From Lumbricus rubellus (Eukaryota > Annelida > Clitellata > Crassiclitellata > Lumbricidae), in contig OX243823.1 of the NCBI GenBank assembly GCA_945859605.1, positions 33,635,389 through 33,699,388 on the forward strand: a DNA stretch of 64,000 bases. The letters run 5' to 3'. The position numbers and the translations under genes are program-made. The notes below the pieces were generated by a model. It was not told where the DNA came from and did no database searches. It saw only the letters and a list, made by a program, of their open reading frames with translations. Shown here one piece after another: positions 1-12,895 of the stretch (positions within the stretch are counted from its first letter, which is position 1; each line of letters starts with the position of its first letter).

Positions 1-40
1 CCGGCTCCAAGGCAACGACGCCACCTCTAGACCACCGCGC
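1..40 (-). mobile_element. tRNA-derived SINE, 5' head fragment (antisense)
   Basis: Reverse complement matches the head of the SINE at 1928-2149, including the box A-like GGTCTAG segment and the GTTGCCTTGGAGCCGG stretch. It is cut off by the window edge. Confidence 0.7.
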
Positions 41-664
41 CTTGGAGTTTGACACCGGCGGCTCGATAGTTACTCATCAACAATAATTATTGTAATTCGG
101 AATTCTAAGCTGAAGAAAATTTACAAAATCCTTACCTTTCTATAGTCACTGTTACGACAATTTTAAACGCGGAGAAAGTCACAGAGAAATGCACATCTCA
201 GTTCTCAGCCTATAGAGTAGGCTAGCTAGCCTATCGCAGATAGATAGGCCCTAGGCCTATCTCGTTCTTCAAAAATTTACCATACCCTGCCCTGCCCGAC
301 CAAACTTCAATGTGGAACTTATCCAGACTACTTAGGCTAAGTACTTATACAGTTCAAGCAAAATAATGGTCATGGGTTGCGCATTCTAACAGTCGCATGA
401 GACTGAATCACGTCATCTATAGTATAGGCCTAATGCTTCATTGCTACTCCGATCTTGACCTCAACAAGACTAAGTGTCACCGAATACCCAGAGATCGTGA
501 AATAAAACTCCACAGAATGATTTTCGATACATTGCAATACATTGAAATTGAGATTAATTTTAGTAACTATCCTTGTGCACATTTCAAAATTGCACATTGG
601 AGTCAGCATAGGCGTAAGCTTAACACACGTGCGTGATGCGTAACATTAATTGTAGGGATTTGCA

Positions 665-727
665 GGCTATATTTTTATTTTGCGGCCCGCGAGCCGTTGT
701 AAATTTTCAACTGAGTTTGAGACCACT
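665..727. mobile_element. hAT-type element terminal remnant
   Basis: The stretch GCGGCCCGCGAGCC followed by TTTGAGACCACTG resembles the 3' end of hAT (Charlie-like) elements, which terminate in CACTG. No matching left end was found nearby, so this is a solo end. The assignment rests on resemblance only. Confidence 0.4.
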
Positions 728-1344
728 GGTCTAGAGTAGGCCTAGTTAGACCTGGGAGTCGACCTCAATGAGTCAATCTCAGTCGACTTTGTCATCTCAA
801 GTCGAGTCGATTCTGCGAAGTCGAATTTTGTAGAGAAAAGACACTGTTTTCCCACAAGTCGACTTAAACCGACTTCAGCTTTTGCATCACATTTAGGTGA
901 TATTTTTCTTGAATCAGAAGTAGAATAACTAGGCCTACTTGATTTTCGTTCAGCAGAAGTAGAAGAAAAATTACAATTATTAAGAACGAGAATAAGAATT
1001 TGATTATGGTGCGCATCTAATATTAAATAAGTATAGGCTACGTTTTGAGAATATAAACAAGACCTATTGTGACGTCACTTCAATTATTATACATCTCCAC
1101 TATTGTAGATGTTCAGTTTGAGATTATAAAACGGGGATTTTGTGACGTCACTTTTATTATGATACAATTCTACAATTAAGCCTAAATAAGGTCACTGCGA
1201 AAACGAAATTAGGCCTATTGTGGCGTCATTTCGATTATGATTTATGACACAGGTCTATTATCATATTATTTCATTTGTGAATACAAGACTAGGCCTATTT
1301 TAACGTAACGTAAATCTGATTATGATACAAATCTATTAGCCTAT

Positions 1345-1715
1345 ATCCATGGGCGGAGACTTGGACGGAGACTTGGGGAGGGACGAACGAGTGGCGCCGA
1401 AGGAAGGACGAGATTTTGGGCTGACGAATGGCCGACGAAATTTTCCACTTTTGCCGACCAAAATTTATGACGATCTTTTTTTTAGTCATCCGGCCGAAAT
1501 CTCCAAGATACATGCATACCCATTTTACACGTCAAAAAGTTGACGACCTTTTTTAGTCGTTTATTTGCCAGTGCATGTATGCACAGTGTGTGTCTTCGTG
1601 AAGTGTCCATGCCCTGACACCCAACAATTGGGGGTCGGGGTGGGGGCAAATGCATGGGCCGTCCCCCCAACACATTCATTGAGGGAGACCGTCCCCCCCT
1701 ATGTCTCCGCCCATG
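1345..1715. mobile_element. Small inverted-repeat element inside the satellite
   Basis: The ends are CATGGGCGGAGAC on the left and GTCTCCGCCCATG on the right. AGCCTAT flanks both sides (1338-1344 and 1716-1722), consistent with a 7-bp target duplication. The interior holds TTTTTTAGTC and GTTGACGACC stretches that recur at 5600-5990. Confidence 0.6.
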
Positions 1716-1927
1716 AGCCTATCGACGTTCGTGTTGACAATTTAAAACTAGGTCCGTTGAGAAGTCACTTCAATTATGATACAGATCTAATATTAAAGTC
1801 TTAAAGAAGCTCATTTTGAGGAAAAAACTAGGCCTACGTGACTAACTGAGATTGTGATACAGATCTAGGCTACTATTATAGAAGTTCATTTTGAGAATAC
1901 AAAAGGAAGCCCATTGCGACGTCACTT

Positions 1928-2149
1928 GTGGGGCGCGGTGGTCTAGTGGTGGCGTCGTTGCCTTGGAGCCGGAAGGTCCGAGGTTCGAATCCACCTCACC
2001 GCGTAAGGACCTTGGGCAAGTCCTTCACTTACAATTGCTCAGCGCTTCGGCGTGAAACTCCGATGCAGTGTCCGCTCTGCATCGGGAGCGCCTCTGAGTA
2101 GAGAGAGCTTGAAGGGGCGCTATAACAAGTGCACATACAAACAAACAAA
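1928..2149 (+). mobile_element. tRNA-derived SINE, full length
   Basis: The tRNA-like head has box A (GGTCTAGTGGT) and box B (GGTTCGAATCC). It is followed by a body with GACCTTGGGCAAGTCCTTCA and GGCGTGAAACTCCGATGCAG, then GGGAGCGCCTCTGAGTAG and GGGGCGCTATAACAAGTG, ending in a CAAA-rich tail. CACTT flanks both ends (1923-1927, 2150-2154), giving a short target duplication. It splits a unit of the surrounding satellite. Confidence 0.85.
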
Positions 2150-3354
2150 CACTTCGATTATGATACAGATCTAGTTACATTTGAGAGTACAAACAAGGCA
2201 AAGAAAGCCTGTCGTGACGTCACTTCGATCATTATACAAATCCACTGCTATAGAAGTTCATTTTGAGAATCTAAAACGGGGTATATTGTGACGTCATTAT
2301 GATGCAAATCTGCCATTATAATTTATAAGTTCCCTGAGAATACGAAATTAGACTTATTGTGACGTCAAACCGATTATGATACAGTTCTACTATCATTTAA
2401 TTTCATTTTGAGAACACATAATTAGGCCTAAACAAATGCTGCAGAGGTGAGCAATTTTGACCCAGACAAAACTGGAAGATAGCGGACTGTTGAGATTCTT
2501 GGGAAGGAGTTTCAGAAACAAATAAACTCAATTATTCACCAAGTTGTTTTGATTAGAAGTCACTGCCAAAGATACAAGCAGAGATCATAAATTTCATCAT
2601 ACAACTGTTCATATGTCATTTTCATCCTGCAATAAATGTCACAGCGAACAAAGCCTAAGGCTATCAGATCTAGATTACAAAAATGTCACAAAAATAAATT
2701 CATTGTTCTGTAAAATATAGAATTCGAGAACAAGAAATATTCTAACCGTGGTGCACAGCTAAACCTTCTTAAGTACACATTGGTCACATACAAGATGTTC
2801 CTGAAAAGCACAGAATATGCTCAAGAATAAAAGATGTTCCTGAAAAGTGCAGAATGTGCTCAAATACATAAGCAAAACATTCCACGAACAGATCGCAGTA
2901 GATTTAATTAAAAGTCAAAAGTTCAACATCAGATCAAATTGAAGCCAAATTTGCATAAAAATTGTTCTCTGAACTCTCGGCCAAATTCACAAAGAAATTA
3001 GTTCAAGAAAATAGCAAAAAATATATCACACGGGGTCCAAAGTCAGAGACAAATTTTCTAGGCCAAAATATACAACAAAACCTAAGCGGAACAGAGTCAC
3101 AGCAGCAGAATTCATAAATTCTTCTGTGACTGTGACAAAGCAACACATTGCAAACAGCTAGAGACAAGACTCCTGACTTTGACCAGACACGCTGAAAGTC
3201 CACAACTCTGCCTGATTGGAGGACACAGGATAGTTATAGAGCTTACAAGGACAACACATTTATACAATGAGAATTAGCAGTACGACAAGCCACAATGAAG
3301 GTAGGGTGATGACTGAAATGTAATCATATGTGCACAAAGTACAGAGGGACGACT

Positions 3355-3493
3355 CCAGTGTGAGAATTGTGGAAAAAGTAATTGGGGGGTTGGACCATTA
3401 TTCACTTGGAATTGGGGTATGAAAAACAGACTTTACCATGGGGCTCTAAGAAAGACTGGGGGGGTTGAAACCCCCCAACAATTCTCGCACTGG
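3355..3493. mobile_element. MITE with 6-bp target duplication
   Basis: The element begins CCAGTGTGAGAATTGT and ends ACAATTCTCGCACTGG, near-perfect inverted ends. ACGACT flanks both sides (3349-3354 and 3494-3499). It is 139 bp with no coding capacity. Confidence 0.75.
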
Positions 3494-3973
3494 ACGACTC
3501 ACCCTTCCACTCCCTAGGTGGCAAGGGTAAAATGAGCACCAGACAGATTAACACACTGAACCTGAGGCTACCATGAAGTTATAAAATCAATTCTCGTTGG
3601 ACTTATTATGGTGTCCTCCTGATGTTTCTTGTTATCTTATTGCTGTTGGAATTTAATAAACGATTATTATTAAAACATCATCATTGTTATCATAACAGCT
3701 CAAATATTTATATAAAAAACATTCACTTATTGCATGTCCACTTACTATGTATCTTTCGTAGCAAAAAATAAAAAATGAAATCACAGTAAAGGCAATTTGA
3801 ATTCGCATTCGTAGTCAAACAATGACATTCTCTGTTTGCCTTCCAACTTTCTGTTTATTTACTTCTTTATGTAAGACCCTTCCATGCAAACCTTCCATTT
3901 ATCTTTTCTTGCTCTCTTCTGTAGGTCCCTACCCTCAATTCTACCAGCAATGGCTCTGTCTGTCTGTCTCAGT

Positions 3974-3974
<1 letters not shown>

Positions 3975-4047
<73 letters not shown>
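3975..4047. repeat. (TG)n microsatellite
   Basis: About 70 bp of TG dinucleotides with one GGG interruption. The reading frames across it are low-complexity artefacts. Confidence 0.95.
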
Positions 4048-4048
<1 letters not shown>

Positions 4049-4411
4049 TAACTCCAGTTCATTACAGTCCTTTTCATATTTTCATTATCATCTTTTTGAT
4101 TCAAACTCCCATTTTGTTCATCTGTCTCACTCTCTACAACTACTCCTTCCTCCCAGCTCTCCATACCTCCCTTAACCACCCACGCTCCCTCTAAACACCT
4201 TCCAACATCACTCCACAACGTCTCAACCACTTCAAACGCAGCACATAACATAATCTCCACCAACCACATCCCACACAAACAAAAAACAAGTCACAAAAAT
4301 ACGAAACGCTAAAAACAACAGACGAAAACAAACAGATCTCTTTACAAATCACGACACAAACGAAACTTCCTATTCGACAGATCTACATCAACTTCACGAT
4401 TGCTCAAACAG

Positions 4412-7400
4412 TTATGAGTTCAACGCGCAAGGTTCAGATGTTCGAATGCATCCAAATATGCAACTGGAGACGCAGAAGCAGCCGCAGAAAACGACGAAGA
4501 ACAAGTAAGTTATCGTGATCAGCCAAAACGCGAAGCCGTACAGAACCGGGTGACAGTAATCCGTTTCGTTTGGATGCGTCGTGAATTTTCCGTACGTTCG
4601 ATAAACCCAGACGTTGCCTGAACGAAAGAATAATAAACATCAGAAGTTACGTGGAATTGAAGTTGACTATTCAGATTCAAAATTCTGTAAAGCCGGTCTG
4701 TTTGGAATATCTTACATGTACCAAACAATGAAGATGACAATAATAGTAAGGTGAATAGTATTAATAATACAAATAATAATAACAATGATAATATTCCACC
4801 AAATAACAGTCACCAGACAATATTTTGACCCCTGATTGATTGGAACTATCTCGTGCAAAAAATAATAACGATAGCAATAATTTTGCAGCGATTTGATATA
4901 GTGCCCCATCAAGGATGGCTACACAGGAGCATACGTAGACAGTCCAACCCTGTCAAATAGAAGAGTCTCAAGATCATTGGAAAGTGAGACGGACAGACCA
5001 ATAGGCATTTGATGAAGAGTAGTAGGAAGCCGATTCCAGGTCGCAGGCAAAAACATAATAATCCTCAATATGACAGTACAATAAACAAAAATCATTTATG
5101 AATTCAAAGCAACAACTACGCAATATGCAGCCTGTTGTTTTTGGAAATAAACAAATACAAACTGCACAAGATAAATAAATCCACATTTATTGAATTCTGA
5201 CAAAATATTTCCACCTCGTTCTATGCAATAAAAAAAAAAAAAGCTCTACATAAATAGATCTGTCTGTACCTGCGATAAACCAGGCAAACAGGAAGCAGCT
5301 GAAGAGAGCGTTGATTGGTGATACGTTGCTATGACGACGTTGATCGTATTCGTCGTCGATCCTTCGTCGATGACATCGATCGACGAGTGATGTGAACGTC
5401 GTGATGAGACCAGCGCATCCACCGACGACCAAATAGATCGGAATGAAACGCTCCGCCGGACAATCGAACATGTACAGCGAACCTGCAACAAAAAGAAGAT
5501 AAGCACACAGTGGCGGCACCAGGGGGGTTAGGGGTCTAAGACCCCCCAAAAGAGTCCACCAGGTGTTTTAACATGTAAAAATGAAATATTTTCGTTATTA
5601 ACCCCCCCCCCCAGAAAAAATATGAAGCAAATGACTAAAAAAAGGTCGTCAGAAATTTTTACGACAAAAATGGAAAATTATAATATTAATAAATAATAAT
5701 AGTAACAACAATAATAACAACAACAAAAGCAATAACCATAAGCGTACGAGGCGAGGGTCCAGAGGGGCCAACTTTCGAGCAAGTCTGGTTTTTCGGACAA
5801 AAATAGTCCCGGACGACTAAAAAAAGTCGTCAACTTTTGGGCAAGTCTGGTTTTTCGAGCAAAAATAGTCCCGGACGACTAAAAAAAAAGGCGTCAACTT
5901 TTTGGGCAAAAAGTCGTCAACTTTTTGGGCGGAAAAATTTTTCGGGCAGAAGTTCAAACTTTGCCCCCCCCCACTTCTGAAACCTCCCATACGCCTATGG
6001 CAATAACAAAAGTAATAATTAATAACAATCCAAATAATAAAAAGCTGTGTTAAAAGGAAGCTTACCAATCGCTATTGACGCGACGGGAATTCCAAAACAC
6101 AACGCAACCGCTACGCCACAGCCAACTGGAACAAAACAACAAACAGTTCCAACCAATCACAAAAACTCCCACGTAAATAAATATTCATATTTCAATTAAT
6201 ATTCATGCGTAAACATCATTACGCTTAAACATACATCAATAAATATTCATAAGCAGTTAATCATGCATAAATTAATGACAAAACACGAATTAAAATCTAA
6301 AAGCAGGTTATTTACACAAAAATTAATACTTAAACCATACATTAATATTCCTACATACTGTAGATTGATAGTCAATCATTTGTTTGTGCATGCAATGCAG
6401 GTACTTATAGAAATTGTTTAGCAGCTGTTTAATCAGTATCATTGGGTATCCAAGGACGTCGTCAGCTATACGCTCTGCTGATAAGGGAGTCCACCTTGGT
6501 TCCTTTTGCTCGTACTGCTACCATGAAGAATCGAGCCTTTTCTGTGGTTGGTCCGGTGGTCTGGAATGGTCTTCCTTTTGAGCTACGCCTACACCCTGGG
6601 ACTCTACTAGGATCGTTCCTTACTAAACTTAAAACTGTTCTTTTTAGGCGTGCTTGAGAGTCGGGAGCGCCTCTGTGTAGTTCTTTTTACTTGATGGAGC
6701 ACTACATAAATGTCCGAATGAATGAATGAATGAATCAGAAGTCTGGTGTACTGTTCTTTGAAACTCACCTGTTCCGGCAAAAAGACCGAAACACTTCTTG
6801 AAGAAGTCCAACGCACTGCGAGACTCGTCTCTGGCCGTCCGGACTCTAACGAACAGCGAGTCGTATGACGGAGGCTCGCCTGAAGTCAACAGTCGAAGAG
6901 TCAATCATCACTCAATTTCATGATAAATTACGTTGCCAATTGTGGAAGTCATTGTAATTCATATGAAATCAGATGACGGATTTAAAATATTTTTAAACAT
7001 GGTGTTTGTTCTCCAGGGTGCACTCCGATTTTTTCAAATGTACGTCCCAAAACTGTTCTTTTTCCGCCGTGCTGGATCGGGAGCGCTTCTGAGTTGTAAG
7101 TAGTAGTCTTGATGGGGCGCCATATAGATCCGGAATTATTACTGAAAATGTTTTACGAACTGCGAACGCTTTGCAGAAATGTTGGATGTGTAAACCTATT
7201 GGTTGCAGTGCTAACCTTGCAATGCGAACAGCCTGGGTTTGAGTTTCCCCTCTCTCGAGATGGTGACCCTGTAGCGACCTTGAGTTAAGTCTTCACTCAC
7301 AATAGCACTGTGTCATCGACTAATGTCTGTACCATCAATGGAAGCGCATAATAAACGTTCAATAATAATAATACTAAAAAGAGACTCTCGGGAGACTGTG

Positions 7401-9799
7401 CACTTGTACCAATGTTTATCTGTATGCACTCAGAGATTCAACGCCATAGCCTTCAGAGGAACATTCTCACAACCAACAGGGGCCGAGGCCCAGCCATACT
7501 AACAATAAATGCATTATAAATTAGTTTTAGTATGCAGTTGTAGGCAAACTATTAGTACATTATGCTAGCGTTTTGTCATGTGTTCACTGTTCAGCAAGCA
7601 CAGCCAGCTGGCGCTGCGCAATGCACAGTTTGAAATGGAAATAAATGATGGTTATAATAATAATAATAATAATAACAACAACAATAATAATAATATTTAA
7701 TAACTCATGTAACCTTGGAAATATCGTGGAGGTGACTCGGTCTCCTCGCTTGAGCCGTAGTAAGGCGGAGGCGGTGGTGGAGGTGCTTCATCTGATTCTC
7801 TCGCATCTCCAGTTTCCTAAAGACCGATGGAAAACAGTTACATTCAACAGTTTTATTTTCATGCTCCGCTCAATTTCACATTGTATTCGCATCCTATTAT
7901 ACTGCCCAGCTGTGTCACTTTGTGTTGCATAGGTATCGCATATATCAATTAAAAAATAACCAAGTTCAAATGTGTCTAAGTAGATCTCCGGATTAAAATC
8001 CACATTTTTAGGAATCTGTAAAAGCAGACAAGTGGCTGGCAGCAACTGGATTAGCAATATTATTTCTATTTGTCACTGCTATAGTGTCATAGTCTCACTG
8101 TTGTGTGCTGGCATCGTATCAAAGTGGTATTTGCATAGTAATTGCAATTGAAATCGAAAATTTATATAGCACCACTTTTAGAGAAACTCCTCAGAAGCAC
8201 CAATCAAAGAGAATGGTTTTCAAATGCCTGCGGAAAAGGGGCAAAGAAGTTCATTACTAGGTAACTTATTCCTGAAGACCATAGTGATTATTTTTATACA
8301 GCTCTGTGGAAGTTCGAGCCATAGGGACAACCAAGTCACCTTGCCAGTTCCTGTGACGTCTTTCTGTAGCAGAAGCTGCAGAACAATTTTGTTCATGGTA
8401 TCAAAGTGGTATAACACATAGTGTTCCTATGCTATGGTAGCTCGATGTTGAACTGGTATGGTAGAACTGTCAGTTTTTGTAACAATGTAACAGCAATCAA
8501 TTATGGCTGTGACTAGCGGACCGCCAAGCGGCCGTCGAATCTCAAATACTAGCGGACCGCCAGTCACGTGTAACCTGTCACATGACTGGCGGCCGTCCAA
8601 TACGGAATACTAGCAAGCCGCCAGGCTTTCTATTTACACCAATTTACAAGAGTTTCTAATGGCTAAACAAACCCTAAAACTAACCCTAACCGACCCTCAC
8701 GACGCCTAACCTGAACCTAACCAACACTCACGAAAGAAATTGGTTGCTTACTCTGTTTCTAGTAATTTTCTAAGTCATTAAAACAAGAAAACTTTTGTCC
8801 GACTTTCAGGTCGTGGATCCGCTCACGCCCGTCACGTGAACCGTCTGGAAGAGGCGAAGACCGCAGGGGGGGAGAAGGTAGTTGATGTTAGCAGTTGATG
8901 GTCAAGCTATTAGGCTAGGTTGGCCAACAACTGCTAAACAACCAACGCAAAAATCTTAAGAATCTAATGACGACACTAACCCTAACACTAACCCTAACCG
9001 ACCCTCACGACGCAAAAATCTTAAGAATCTAATGACGACACTAACCCTAACACTAACCCTAACCGACCCTCACGACGCGAAACCTTATACCCTATACGCG
9101 AACGACACCTAGGTCTTCTATGTTATAACCATGCTTAAATTTAACGATAAAGAGCGCATAATTACCTGTGCAAAATGTTCCTCCATACGTAGGGTCATTT
9201 GTAAGACATTTTAAACGTTTTACATTGCAATTCGTCTAAAATCGTCAGACCCTGCGTGTCGCAGCACGTGCTGCTGACAGTAGGGTTTACAAAGGATGGG
9301 CATAAAGACAACCTCCTCCCCTACGGTATTCGACTCTTCCACATTGTTTTCCGCTAACCTGATTGGCCGACGGGTGTTAGCCCACCGTCCGTAGCCAGTG
9401 CGACCAATAATGTTACGGGCGTGAATGTAGCACATGGTTTCCGCTAACGCTCGGGGCGTGAGCGGATCCACTACGAACAAGAAAACTTTTGTCCGACATA
9501 AAACCAACTATCGGTAACTGCCGCCATTGTAACAATATTCAAGAATCAAGACTCGTCATGTGACAGGTTACACGTGACTGGCGGTCCGCTAGTATTTGAG
9601 ATTCGACGGCCGCTTGGCGGTCCGCTAGTCACTTCGATCAATTATTGGTATGCGAGTCATTTGTAACAGAGTGTGCGATAAAGGGGTAAAAGTACTAGGT
9701 TGTTGACCGCGTCTGAAGATTAAGCAAATAAACCGAGAAAAACGCAAGTTACGCGAGAGTTAACTCATATCAAAGAAGAATTCTCACCATGTCTGACAT
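4412..9799 (-). CDS. TMEM272: TMEM272-like four-pass membrane protein
   Basis: Exons (minus): 7714-7816, 6769-6879, 6066-6125, 5270-5482 and 4412-4617, all with GT-AG borders and compatible phases. They encode a Pro-rich cytoplasmic head (EAPPPPPPYYGSSEE), then GEPPSYDSLF, then the hallmark YMFDCPAERFIPIYLVVGG, CFLFAWFIAGNVWVY and FAFW segments, and a TAA stop at 4412-4414. Four hydrophobic spans are visible. This order matches TMEM272-like proteins, which are common in invertebrates and whose function is not well defined. A 12-nt first exon (ATG TCA GAC ATG at 9788-9799, donor GTGAGA) fits in phase and gives 234 residues, but is unconfirmed. Intron 1 holds the inverted-repeat element at 8509-9632. 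Confidence is high for the five downstream exons and low for the first. Confidence 0.85.
5600..5990. repeat. Short repeats with AGTCGTCAACTTTTGGGC
   Basis: Within a TMEM272-like intron, two to three units of about 60 bp contain AGTCCCGGACGACTAAAAAA and GTCGTCAACTTTTTGGGC, followed by a C-run. The same words occur in the element at 1345-1715, so this may be a related, rearranged copy. Confidence 0.55.
6440..6740 (+). mobile_element. LINE 3' end with (TGAA)n tail
   Basis: The plus-strand frame reads RTATMKNRAFSVVGPVVWN, then GLPFELR and LKTVLFRRA. This is the typical C-terminus of a non-LTR retrotransposon ORF2. It is followed by a GGGAGCGCCTCTG-type 3' tail and a TGAA microsatellite. It is 5'-truncated and lies in a TMEM272-like intron. 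Confidence 0.8.
7195..7370 (+). mobile_element. Diverged SINE-like remnant with ATA tail
   Basis: The order of GTGCTAACC, a degenerate box B (GGGTTTGAGTTTCC), GACCTTGAGTTAAGTCTTCACTCACAAT (split across the remnant) and an AATAATAATA end parallels the better SINE copies. Strongly mutated. Confidence 0.45.
8509..9632. mobile_element. Inverted-repeat DNA element A (1124 bp)
   Basis: The 78-bp ends (8509-8586 and 9555-9632) are perfect inverted copies, beginning GTGACTAGCGGACCGCC. Each end holds the word ACTAGCGGACCGCC twice. Near-matching ATCAATTAT words lie just outside both ends, a possible target duplication with filler. The interior contains three telomere-like blocks built on CTAACCCTAACCGACCC, two of them in a 65-bp tandem duplication starting at 8945 and 9010. 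No transposase was recognised, so it is probably non-autonomous. The first block is shared nearly word for word with element B at 49463-49760. Confidence 0.9.
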
Positions 9800-12624
9800 A
9801 ATATTATTGAAATTCTTCGTATAAACAACAACACGACAAGACAGTTTTAAACATTAAATCCCCCTCCTTAAAGGCGAGTAACTGTATCGATCACACGGGG
9901 TTGGATAAGAATAACTTTCTTCTCTGTCGGACAAATTATAGGTGTAGACCATAGATGTAATTTATTATATAACAATTTATAACAATTTACAACTATTTAT
10001 TATAATTATCTATGGTGTCTGTGTCAGATTCTACTTGCAAACTTGACACTTACTCTACCCAGTGCGTTTATATTTTTACATGCATTTATAGGGCATTTAA
10101 GCTGCGTGCGCCAACGAAAACTGATCCGCTTTCTCAAATGGATCAAATTGGTCTAAATTTACACGATTTGAACCTAAAATTGTAGTAGGCTACAGTTTGG
10201 TTTGTTGATTTTGGCATTGGGCACTCGGTAAGTATGTCCGAAAGACCCTTGATATAGCGCCTTGTCCATGGTTCAGAAATCGGACTATGAACATAGAGGT
10301 TAAGAGTTCAAGTTACAAGACGCAGTGCAATACAATCGTATTTGATAGATCACCCTCGTTCCAAAGTACAAAAGTGCACAGACGACCATACTAAAGAACA
10401 TTGATGAGACAACGAGCAATTTTGCCTATTTTAGACTTAGTTGTTCAAGGTCCCTATCCTACACAATAACAGCTTAATTGAAGACTAGCTCTTGAATTCT
10501 CCACGTTTTATCCAATCAACTGTATCTGACCTAGGCCTATAATGTTTCATACAACATTCTTGGGATAAAGTTCATGTCTTTATTTGGAGAGTGAAATTCT
10601 GAGCCCTTTGCCGAAAAGTTATATAATGGATCTAGTTGCAGTGGAAAGAGGTCATGGAGGACATGAAGTTTGTTTCCATGAACAATAATATTATTCTAAA
10701 CAGCATGGCACTTCTTGCGCTAATGTCTCAACTGTAAGAGCATCAGGTGCTACCATCTAAGTCTGTTCATGAAGCACTCAAGGCAGGTTTTATCCTTTTC
10801 ACTCGCAATGCCCCACCAAGCAGATGAAAATACCCAGCCAAGAAACTTAGAATAGAAACTCAAATAAGTACGCTGAGTCCGGCCACCATACACTATCAGT
10901 GACACGACCAGACACTGAGAGAGTACTGGCCACACTTCATACCAAAGATGCCTCTCACAGTTATCCCAAGAAACTCCTTGTTTTATCACTCACAACCACA
11001 TTTGCAATAAAAGATTTTATTTCTAAGTATCACATCACATATTAATTAACAATATTTGCTAAAACACGTTTACATTTGAAATCCATATAACAATTTTCTT
11101 CTGGAACTATTGCGTAAAGATTAGCGGCTAACATCCTAGACTGACATTTCAGAGGTACACGAAAATACTTAAGAAGAAACTTTCGTTACAATCTCTGACA
11201 AACTTAGCTGTAAAAATGAGTAAACTGGTCACAAGCTGCTGGTAAAATCCCACTGCTGAGAAAATGAGGGCAGTAGAATTGCTGATCATATTATGTAGCT
11301 GCCTTTCAAGGTAACTTTGAGTTCAGTCTTCAACTATGGTGCTAGTTGAGCAATTGTCTAACATTCACTGACATTCATTCATTCAGTATAGAAATTTATA
11401 TAGCGCCCCTTCAAAGTTGCTACTCAGGAGCACTATGCATCTAGTTGAGCAATAATTATCTAACGAAAATCAACAGAAACATAAAATACTGAAGTATAAA
11501 AGTAAAACTGCAACAAAAACACCGGGAATCTTGCGACAAAACTTTACGAAACTCACGAGAGATTTTCAGGGAGATATGCAGGTGTTAAATATCACCACGT
11601 GAACTCCGTGAAGGTAGTTTTATGATGGTTCAAAACCTACTGTTTGTATCCAGATTGTTGCAGCAATAATCTGTCATTAAAAGTAAGTTTCTCATGCCAT
11701 CCGCTTAAAAGAATTGGTTGTTTTAGCAACCATTGAAACAGTTCCATCGTAACATCAACAGCTTTCTTATACAGTTAGCATGAGTAACTGGCAAGTGGTA
11801 AGCTACAATATTGATAGCATGCACTTGCAATACAATGTACCCCAGTTTATCATAATTACCATAATTAACTGACTTCCACGTTACAGAAGTGAACTCAAAA
11901 TCACTCGTAGTCTACTTACTTTCACTTTAGTGTCCAAGGAATGTAAATTGTGAGGAATACACTGTATAATCCTTTCACTTTTAAACATAGATGTCAATCC
12001 ACTTTAAACGGTGTTTATAACATTAAATATAATGATGTTTTAAATCTGCACACTGCACAGGCAACGTCTTGTTTCACAAACATGATCATTCGTCAATCTG
12101 CCTTCATAAATAAAATTAACTGAATACATTTGTCATGTAATCAAGAAGCGAAATTATCCTCATGCCCGAAAACTTGTACAACAACTCTAAATAAGGAGTT
12201 CTGTGTACAATAAGTTCTAGTTTAACGTCTTGCAATAGTTGAGCTGCTCATTCAAAAGTCGCATAAAGAGGCATAAAACGTCTTATCACAAAGTTCACAC
12301 AAATCTACAACAGTTAACTTCTATAATTATCCACTCAAACTGTTTTGTTCCCTGATTTCGCTTGAGCATCATGCATCAGAAATTCCTTAGAACTGTTTGT
12401 TTCATTTTCTAAGACTTCGAAACACAAAACACACAACAGAGGCGAAGAAACTGATAAATTATTTACCATGTGCATTCGAAACAGTTTAAAAAAACACCCC
12501 ATTGAACAGAATGCCAGGAACTTATTAAAAACATGCATCAAAACTACTAGTACCTTGTGTCAAAGTGGTAGTACCATAATTGAACACATGCATCGAACGT
12601 GAATAAAAATTCTCTAGTACTTGT

Positions 12625-12895
12625 GCGTATTCAATACGTGCATCAAAAGTGTTGGTGATCTATTCAGCACATGCATCAAAACTGCTAGTACCTTATTCAA
12701 CACTTGCATCAAAGCTGCTAGTACCTTATTCAGCACTTGCATCAAAACTGCTAGTACCTTATTCAACACTTGCGTCAAAACTGCTAGTACTCTATTCAAC
12801 ACTTGCATCAAAGCTGCTAGTACCTTATTCAACACTTGCGTCAAAACTGCTAGTACTTTATCGAACACTTGCGTTAAAACTGCTGGTACCTGCTA
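12625..12895. repeat. 33-bp minisatellite
   Basis: About eight units containing TTGCATCAAAACTGCTAGTA with ATTCAACAC spacers. The unit is a multiple of three without stops, so long frames open on both strands (for example NTCIKTASTLF units). No start or splice context supports translation. Confidence 0.85.

Larger units (their letters stand above)
1050..2420. repeat. Degenerate tandem array with TGACGTCA (CRE-like) sites
   Basis: A unit of roughly 70-100 bp recurs. Each copy has TTTGAGAATACAAA, often TAGGCCTA, then TTGTGACGTCACTTC, then GATTATGATACAGATCTA. Copies of the GACGTCA box are near 1070, 1141, 1219 (mutated), 1917, 2214, 2289 and 2361. The array is interrupted by an inverted-repeat element (1345-1715) and a SINE (1928-2149). 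No coding potential seen. Confidence 0.75.
2430..4411. other. Intergenic DNA, no gene recognised
   Basis: AT-rich sequence with a short direct duplication near 2790-2870 (GATGTTCCTGAAAAG twice), an inverted-repeat element at 3355-3493 and a TG microsatellite at about 3975-4047. The 3' UTR of the minus-strand TMEM272-like gene probably enters from the right. No splice-linked coding exons seen. Confidence 0.5.

Noticed and set aside
1928..2000. Functional tRNA gene
   Set aside because: Boxes A and B are present, but the sequence continues into a conserved non-tRNA body and tail repeated at many sites, so it is a SINE.
8680..9085. Interstitial telomere (CTAACCCTAAC) track
   Set aside because: The repeats are short and mixed with CGACCCTCACGACG, and they sit inside an inverted-repeat element with a copy elsewhere. 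They are transposon core sequence, not a true telomere scar.
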